Shown here: positions 58,574 through 64,000 of the stretch, piece by piece
How the letters are laid out: each line of letters begins with the position of its first letter
Numbering within the stretch: the stretch's first letter is position 1
Notes under the pieces: model-generated
What the model was told of the DNA's origin: nothing
The model's database searches: none
Seen by the model: only the letters and a program-made list of their open reading frames with translations
From: Candidatus Promineifilum breve
GTDB lineage: Bacteria > Chloroflexota > Anaerolineae > Promineifilales > Promineifilaceae
DNA length: 64,000 bases
Assembly: GCF_900066015.1 (NCBI RefSeq)
Contig: NZ_LN890655.1
Location: 1,776,726-1,840,725 of the forward strand
Reading direction: 5' to 3'
Made by a program: the position numbers and the translations under genes

Positions 58574-60973
58574 ATGAAGACGAGTACCATGTTAGCCGTT
58601 TTGTTAGTCGCCCTGTTCGCGCTGGGCATCCCCGCCGCCCGCGCCCAGGGGCGCATCACCCCTGAGCCGGTCATCCCGCCGCCCATCGACGAGCCGCTGC
58701 CGCCGATCTGCATCGACGGCTGCCCGCCGCCCATCTGGAACATGGCCGGGCTGGAGATTCCCTACCAGCGGGTCAACGTCACCATCGAAAATCAGGTGGC
58801 CGTGACCCACGTCGAGCAGCTTTTCCGCAACCCCACCGGCCAACTGCTGGAGGGGACCTATTTCTTCCCCCTGCCGCCCGGCGCGGCCGTGTCGCAACTG
58901 ACGATGTGGGTTGACGGCGTGCCCATCGAGGCCAAAATCCTGCCCGCGGCCGAGGCGCGCGGCATCTACGACGCCATCGTCCGCCAGATGCGCGACCCGG
59001 CCCTGCTGGAGTACGTCGGCAGCGACGCCATCCAGGCCAACGTCTTCCCCATCCCGCCCGGCGGCGAGCGGCGGGTGGAGATCGAATACACCCACCTGCT
59101 GACGGCCGACAACGGCGCCTTCCGCTACGTCTATCCCCAATCGGCCGGCCTCTACACCGACACGCCGCTGGACGAGCAATCGATCCGCGTCGAACTCCAG
59201 TCCGCTGAGGCCATCCGCACCCTCTACTCGCCCAGCCACGCCGTGGCCATCGACCGGGCAAGCGATTTCAGCGCCGTCGTCGGCTACGAAGCGGCCAACG
59301 TCGCGCCCACCGACGATTTCGAGTTGTTCTACACCGTTTCGCCCGAGGCCATCGGCCTGACCCTGCTCAGCTACAAGGAGCCAAACGAGGACGGCTTCTT
59401 CCTGCTGCTGGTCGCTCCCGGCCTGGAAACGAGCGAGGTCGTGGCCAAGGACGTGATCATCGTGCTGGACACCAGCGGCAGCATGGAGGGCGAGAAGATG
59501 GCCCAGGCCCAGGCCGCGGCGGCCTATGTGATCGAGCATCTCAATCCCGACGACCGCTTCGCCCTGGTCAGCTTCAGCACCGGCGTCAGCCTTTACGAGC
59601 CGACGTTATTGCCGGCCGGCGCGCCGGGCGACTACCACCAATACATCGACAGCCTGACCGCCGTGGGCGGCACGAACATCAGCGGCGCGCTGCTGGAGGC
59701 GGCCAACCTGGTTGGCGAGCGGCCGACGACCATTCTCTTCCTGACCGATGGGCTGGCAACCGAGGGCATCACCGACACGCCGCTGCTGTTGCAGACTGTC
59801 GGCGCGGCCCTGCGACCGGATTTCCGCGCCGCCAATGCCCGCGTCTTCGCCTTCGGTGTCGGCGACGACGTGGACACGACCCTGCTGGACACGCTGGCCG
59901 CCGAGCAGCGCGGCACCACCACCTACGTGCGCCCCGGCCAGGCCGTCGATGAGGCCGTCAGCGGTCTCTACGCCAAGATCGGCTCGCCGGTGCTGACCGA
60001 CCTGGTGCTCGACCTGGGCGGCATCCGCGCCGATCAGGTCTACCCGGCCACGCTGCCCGATCTGTTCGCCGGGTCGCAACTGGTGGTCGCCGGGCGCTAT
60101 CGCGACGGCGGCCCGACGACGATCACCCTCAGCGGCAACGCCAACGGCCGGCCGCAGACCTTCACCTATGCCGACCAAACGTTCCGCGACGAGGGGGGCG
60201 AGCCGTTCATCCCCCGGCTGTGGGCCACGCGGGCCATCGGCCACCTGATGCAGCAAATCCGGTTGAATGGCGAGAACGCTGAACTGGTGCAATCCATCGT
60301 CAACCTGAGCACGCGCTATGGCGTCATCACCCCCTACACCAGCTTCCTGATCGAAGAGGATGACATTGACGCTCAGACGAGCAACGGCGTGCCGCTCATG
60401 GATGCATCCCAGGCATTGGCCGCGCCGGCGGCGGTCAGCGGCGCGGAGGCCGTGGAGCGGGCGGCGGCCGAGAGCGCGCTGGCCGTGGCCGAGGCCCCCG
60501 CGCCGATGGCGACGATGGTCGCCACGGACGCCGGCGGTCAGGCCATCGCCCAGGCCGCTGTGCAGACGGCCAGCCGCCGCACCTTCTTCCTCCGCGATGG
60601 GGTGTGGGTCGATAGCGCCCATGACCCGGCCACCGCGCCGCGGGTCATCGCCTTCGCCTCCGACGCCTACTTCGCGTTGCTGAGCGCCCGGCCGGAACTG
60701 GGCGAGGCGCTGGCGCTGGGCGAGGAGATGATCGTCGTCGTCGATGGCGAGGCGCTGCGGATTACGGCCGAAGGCGACGACGCGCCCACGACTGCCCAGG
60801 CGACGCCGGCCCCCTACCCGGTAACGCCCCCCGAGACGACGCCCGTTGACGAAGCGACGCCGGCCGGCCAAGGCATGACCGCCTTTGGTGTGGGTGTGCC
60901 CGGTTGCGCCTCGGCGTTGCTTCTGCCGTTGCTGGTAATGGCGGGGTGGGGGTTATCGCGGCGCAAGAGGTAG
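58574..60973 (+). CDS. VIT and von Willebrand A domain surface protein
   Basis: The 799-residue product has a signal peptide, a VIT domain (residues ~55-190; RVNVTIENQVAVTHVEQLFRNP in pieces, EGTYFFPLPPGAAVSQL), then vWA with an intact MIDAS: DTSGSM (D299-) and a later TDG motif (FLTDGLATEG). The C-terminus has a Pro/Thr-rich linker and a PGCASALLLPLLVMAGWGLS helix ending SRRKR, like a sorting or membrane anchor signal. It resembles inter-alpha-trypsin-inhibitor-like bacterial proteins. It precedes the M4-type protease convergently. Confidence 0.87.
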   Translation: MKTSTMLAVLLVALFALGIPAARAQGRITPEPVIPPPIDEPLPPICIDGCPPPIWNMAGLEIPYQRVNVTIENQVAVTHVEQLFRNPTGQLLEGTYFFPLPPGAAVSQLTMWVDGVPIEAKILPAAEARGIYDAIVRQMRDPALLEYVGSDAIQANVFPIPPGGERRVEIEYTHLLTADNGAFRYVYPQSAGLYTDTPLDEQSIRVELQSAEAIRTLYSPSHAVAIDRASDFSAVVGYEAANVAPTDDFELFYTVSPEAIGLTLLSYKEPNEDGFFLLLVAPGLETSEVVAKDVIIVLDTSGSMEGEKMAQAQAAAAYVIEHLNPDDRFALVSFSTGVSLYEPTLLPAGAPGDYHQYIDSLTAVGGTNISGALLEAANLVGERPTTILFLTDGLATEGITDTPLLLQTVGAALRPDFRAANARVFAFGVGDDVDTTLLDTLAAEQRGTTTYVRPGQAVDEAVSGLYAKIGSPVLTDLVLDLGGIRADQVYPATLPDLFAGSQLVVAGRYRDGGPTTITLSGNANGRPQTFTYADQTFRDEGGEPFIPRLWATRAIGHLMQQIRLNGENAELVQSIVNLSTRYGVITPYTSFLIEEDDIDAQTSNGVPLMDASQALAAPAAVSGAEAVERAAAESALAVAEAPAPMATMVATDAGGQAIAQAAVQTASRRTFFLRDGVWVDSAHDPATAPRVIAFASDAYFALLSARPELGEALALGEEMIVVVDGEALRITAEGDDAPTTAQATPAPYPVTPPETTPVDEATPAGQGMTAFGVGVPGCASALLLPLLVMAGWGLSRRKR

Positions 60974-60976
60974 GCT

Positions 60977-61019
60977 TAAAAAAAAAGACCTGACAGGTGT
61001 TTCGACACCTGTCAGGTCT
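60977..61019 (-). terminator. Intrinsic terminator of the M4-type protease gene
   Basis: A perfect 15-bp stem 60986-61000 / 61005-61019 with the tetraloop TTCG (61001-61004). On the minus strand it is followed by nine T residues. It ends transcripts of the gene at 61047. From the plus strand no U-run follows, so the VIT/vWA gene probably does not use it fully. Confidence 0.92.
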
Positions 61020-61046
61020 AATCTAATCGTTAAACCCCGCTATCGG

Positions 61047-64000
61047 CTACGGGGTAACCGTTGAATTGTACAGCGGGCCTTCGCCCACGGGGGTGCCGTT
61101 GACGTTCTTGGGCACGCCGACGGTCACCGTGCCACTGCACGTGGCGCCATCAGTGTCCTCAGCCGTGTAGCTGATGTAGTAGACGCGGCCGTTGCCCTTG
61201 CTGACCCGCTCGGCGCGGACCTTGGCCGTGTTCGTGCCCAGGCCTGTACCGTCCGGCGCGGTGTTGCCGCTATGGTGCGCGTCTACCGCTTCGTCCTGGA
61301 AGATACTGTTGATGGTGATCGACAGGGGATCCCCATCGGGATCGGTCACGCCCACGACGTTGATCGACTTGAACTTGTGGTTCGCCGGCCAGAGGCGCGT
61401 CGTGGAGGCCACGGCTCCGGTGCAGACTGGGGTCACGTTCTCGCACGAGTAGACGGTCACGTCGTCCACGTACCAGCCATCGATGCCGCCACAGCCGTCC
61501 ATGCCCATATCGTAGCGCAATTTGACCGAGTCGCCCGGAACCACGCCGGCCGCGCCCAGATTGACCTGCGATTGGCCCCAGCTGCCGCCCAATTCGCCGC
61601 CGTCGGTGCCGGAGAAACCGGCCTGCCCGGCCAACGGGTTGGTGTTGCCGCCGGCGGCGGTTACCAACGTGGTATTGTAATCATTGAAGGTGAACGCCAC
61701 CGCCGGCACCAGGGTAAAGGCCCCGCCGTTGACGCTGATCTTCAGATTACCGCCGTCATAGCCCGCCTCGGTCGCCACGTAGTGATCGAACGCCAGGCGC
61801 GGCGTGTTGGCGCCGGCCGGGATGTTGATCGTGCTGCTGGCCATCTGCATCGCGCCGGAGATGTCGCCGGGACCCGCGTCGCAGTTGCCCGCGTCGGGAG
61901 CGGTGCCATAGGCGCCGGTTCCGGCCCGGCCACCCGGCAGACTGGCGTCGGCCGCCCAGTTGAAGTTCGGCCACCCGGCGTAAACGCCCTGGTTGGTCAG
62001 CGTCCAGCCGCCCAGCCCGGACTCAAAGTCCTCGCTGTAGATCTCGCTCGGCGCGTCGATGGCGCACAAGGCCGGCGCGTTCGGGTCGAGCAGCGGTTGG
62101 AAGTTACACTGCGTCGGATCGGTGCGCAGTTGGACGGCGTCGATCATGTCGGCTACTTCGGCGCAGTCAGAGGCGTTGATTGACTGGCCCGACGGGCCGG
62201 CCGGCGCGCCCGTGCTCAGGCCGGTCAGGTTCTGGCCGATCAGGTCGGTGCAGGCCGTTTCCAACGCGTCGGCGTGGTCGGCGAAACCCGACGTCGGCGT
62301 CTGGTACGTAGTCATGGCCCGCCAGTAGATGTGGGCCGCCTTGACCATGCCGATGCTCGTGATGGCCTGGCCGTTATAGGTGCCGCCATCCACCAACAGG
62401 GCATAGCCGTGGTTAGGCACGCCCGAGTTGGTGTGGACGCCGCCGCCGTCGCCCGTGGCGCACCAATACTCGGTATCGGACACCTTGCCGGGGTCGCCCT
62501 TGCAGGTCGGATCCCACATATCGCGGATGTTGCCGCCGAAGGCGGTCGAGTCCTCGCCCATCAGCCAGCGATAGGAGGCCTCGGCCGGGTTCCCGCCGGC
62601 CAATTTCAGTGAGGCGTTCACTCCCGGCGTCGGCAATTGCCCCTTGATCAGGTTGCCGGTTGCCAACGTAACGCGCAGCGACGGGATGGTGATGGTAGCA
62701 TCGGTGCCGGACATTCCGGCGACGGGTTGGGCCACGTTGTCGGCTACGATCACGCCAGTGGCCCCGGCGTTCTGGGCATTCTTCACCTTGATTGTGAAGC
62801 TGCAAGTTCCGCGGTCGACCAGAGCAACCTTACCGGCCACGGCCGCCGCGTTGGTCAGCGGCGAGCAGGCGTCGGTCGTGGTCGGTCCCGCCCCGTCCGC
62901 CGGGTCGACACCCACGACCACGTTGCCGGTGAGGCCCGCGACCGTCAGCGCCGGCCCAAAGCTTGCCGAGCCGGCGACATAGGTGCCGGCGATGGCCGCC
63001 GGACTGTTGATGACCAGCACGGGCGGGGTCGTCTCGAACGTCGAGCAGGAGTTCACCGTGCGCACCGGGGCCGGCGTGTCGGTCTGCATCCCGTTGATCA
63101 TGTCCACCGTCTCGCCCCAGATGTCGGAGTACGACTCGTTGAGCGCGCCCGACTGCCACTGGTAGATCAGGCCGTGGGTGTATTCGGTATAGGCGTGGCC
63201 CCACTCGTGGGCGACCACGTCATCGGACGTCACGCCGTTGCAATAATTGGTCGTGACCCCGTTCCAGTTGGCATTGGGACAGGAGATCGTCGGGTCGTTG
63301 TTCACCGAACGCATCTGCGCCCCGGCGGCATCGTACGAATCGCGCCCGAAGGCATTGCTGAAGAAGGCATACGAGTGGCCGCTGAAGTTGACGATGTTCT
63401 GTTGGTCGACGTTGAGCGCGCCGGGGAACGCATTCCCTTCTTGCCACACCAGGTTGCCGGTGTTCTGCTCATACAGCTTGCGATACAGAGCGTCCGAGGC
63501 GGCGGCGATGTGGTTGACGACCTTGCCGGTGTGGGCATCGACGTAGACGAAATCGCGCACGGCGGCTCCGCCTCGCACCTCGACCTCATAGACCAGGTAG
63601 TCCGACCCGGGCACGCCCTGGATCAGGCCGTCGCGGTAGACGTAGAGCTTGGTGGCGGCGGCGCTCAGATCGGACGCAAGGACCGTGCTGCCGTCGATGG
63701 AGTGGCTCAGAGCGGTGGCGGCGATGGCCGTGGACGCGGCCGATGTCGCGCTGCGCGAGGGCGCCACGTTGACGTTGATGCTCGGCACGAATACGCCGTT
63801 GGCGGCGCTCAAGGCCCCGGCGGCGTTATAGTGGACACGCAGGATAGCGGCAAAGACCGGCACACCCTGATAGACCTGCCGATAGGACAGGTGCTGCATT
63901 CCCACAGCGTCGGTCGTGGCCCCCAGAGAGGTCAATTCGGCCGCCGCGTCGCTGATGCCGAAAATGCTACCGTACTGTTGGAAGAAGGCAGCCGACTCGG
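61047..64000 (-). CDS. M4 (thermolysin-like) metallopeptidase with PA insert, 5' truncated
   Basis: The frame is open to the right edge, so the signal peptide and start are missing; 984 residues are visible. An FTP propeptide-like segment (FFQQYGSIFGISDAAAELTS) and a PepSY-like region open the sequence. The zinc motif is HEWGH with the downstream E in ALNESYSDIWG. A PA domain (CSPLTNAAAVAGKVALVDRG) is inserted after the NESYSD region. Then follow the catalytic His loop (GGVHTNSGVPNHGYAL), a MAM-like lectin fold and a C-terminal Ig-like RLWPANHKF domain. It should be secreted and calcium-dependent. Confidence 0.87.
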   Translation of the reverse strand, partial: ESAAFFQQYGSIFGISDAAAELTSLGATTDAVGMQHLSYRQVYQGVPVFAAILRVHYNAAGALSAANGVFVPSINVNVAPSRSATSAASTAIAATALSHSIDGSTVLASDLSAAATKLYVYRDGLIQGVPGSDYLVYEVEVRGGAAVRDFVYVDAHTGKVVNHIAAASDALYRKLYEQNTGNLVWQEGNAFPGALNVDQQNIVNFSGHSYAFFSNAFGRDSYDAAGAQMRSVNNDPTISCPNANWNGVTTNYCNGVTSDDVVAHEWGHAYTEYTHGLIYQWQSGALNESYSDIWGETVDMINGMQTDTPAPVRTVNSCSTFETTPPVLVINSPAAIAGTYVAGSASFGPALTVAGLTGNVVVGVDPADGAGPTTTDACSPLTNAAAVAGKVALVDRGTCSFTIKVKNAQNAGATGVIVADNVAQPVAGMSGTDATITIPSLRVTLATGNLIKGQLPTPGVNASLKLAGGNPAEASYRWLMGEDSTAFGGNIRDMWDPTCKGDPGKVSDTEYWCATGDGGGVHTNSGVPNHGYALLVDGGTYNGQAITSIGMVKAAHIYWRAMTTYQTPTSGFADHADALETACTDLIGQNLTGLSTGAPAGPSGQSINASDCAEVADMIDAVQLRTDPTQCNFQPLLDPNAPALCAIDAPSEIYSEDFESGLGGWTLTNQGVYAGWPNFNWAADASLPGGRAGTGAYGTAPDAGNCDAGPGDISGAMQMASSTINIPAGANTPRLAFDHYVATEAGYDGGNLKISVNGGAFTLVPAVAFTFNDYNTTLVTAAGGNTNPLAGQAGFSGTDGGELGGSWGQSQVNLGAAGVVPGDSVKLRYDMGMDGCGGIDGWYVDDVTVYSCENVTPVCTGAVASTTRLWPANHKFKSINVVGVTDPDGDPLSITINSIFQDEAVDAHHSGNTAPDGTGLGTNTAKVRAERVSKGNGRVYYISYTAEDTDGATCSGTVTVGVPKNVNGTPVGEGPLYNSTVTP

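Overview
The window is GC-rich (roughly two thirds G+C by eye), densely coded on both strands, and looks like chromosomal DNA of a Chloroflexota bacterium, probably Anaerolineae-like. This assignment is an inference from gene content: Pro/Thr-rich lipoproteins, DUF4349, VIT/vWA and LVIVD proteins, a DnaB-DnaD-DnaC-like primosome cluster, small NACHT-membrane proteins and very abundant intergenic palindromes. No rRNA or tRNA gene was recognised.

Layout. 1-5.1 kb: end of a GT39-like glycosyltransferase, a NUDIX hydrolase, a NACHT-membrane NTPase and a methyltransferase. 5.2-11.3 kb: a C39-like peptidase with a small partner, then a cytochrome c maturation block (ccmA, ccmB, ccmC, ccdA-like, TlpA/ResA-like) followed by a DUF2085 membrane protein. 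11.3-21.8 kb: a J-domain protein, a small overlapping pair, an SH3 lipoprotein, ychF, lplA, a kinase-like protein, an S9 peptidase, and an NMT1-type binding protein with its ATPase but no permease. 21.8-31.6 kb: mostly accessory genes (two brnT loci, orphan antitoxins, DUF2442) interleaved with conserved ones (DUF4349, phosphoesterase, the t6A/RimI set tsaE-tsaB-rimI, a CDP-paratose epimerase, a GbsR regulator, thiD). 31.7-38 kb: an LVIVD surface protein, icd, a metallopeptidase-like lipoprotein and a bifunctional nuclease. 38-42.8 kb: dnaB carrying an intein, a DnaD-like gene and a tandem-AAA+ DnaC-like loader. 42.8-48.3 kb: a broken antitoxin gene, a complete IS element, a P1B metal ATPase and phd/vapC. 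48.3-64 kb: ferrochelatase, an SDR, a three-gene membrane redox-like operon, a helicase with an embedded HNH domain, a HigA-like gene with an AbrB-FRG pair, an alpha/beta hydrolase, and three exported proteins, the last being an M4-type protease cut by the window end.

The most distinctive signal is a set of at least nine families of short palindromic or minisatellite repeats. They fill the gaps between genes, overlap stop codons, and in three genes (an ABC ATPase, thiD and the metal ATPase) sit inside the reading frame without breaking it. The IS element sits exactly in the 4-bp loop of one palindrome, and its empty site can be rebuilt. A second theme is many toxin-antitoxin-like loci, several with nonsense mutations or truncations, one of them beside a duplicated thiD 5' end. 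A third is promoters placed directly on start codons, which suggests leaderless transcripts.

Functions were read from motifs by eye; no similarity search was run.
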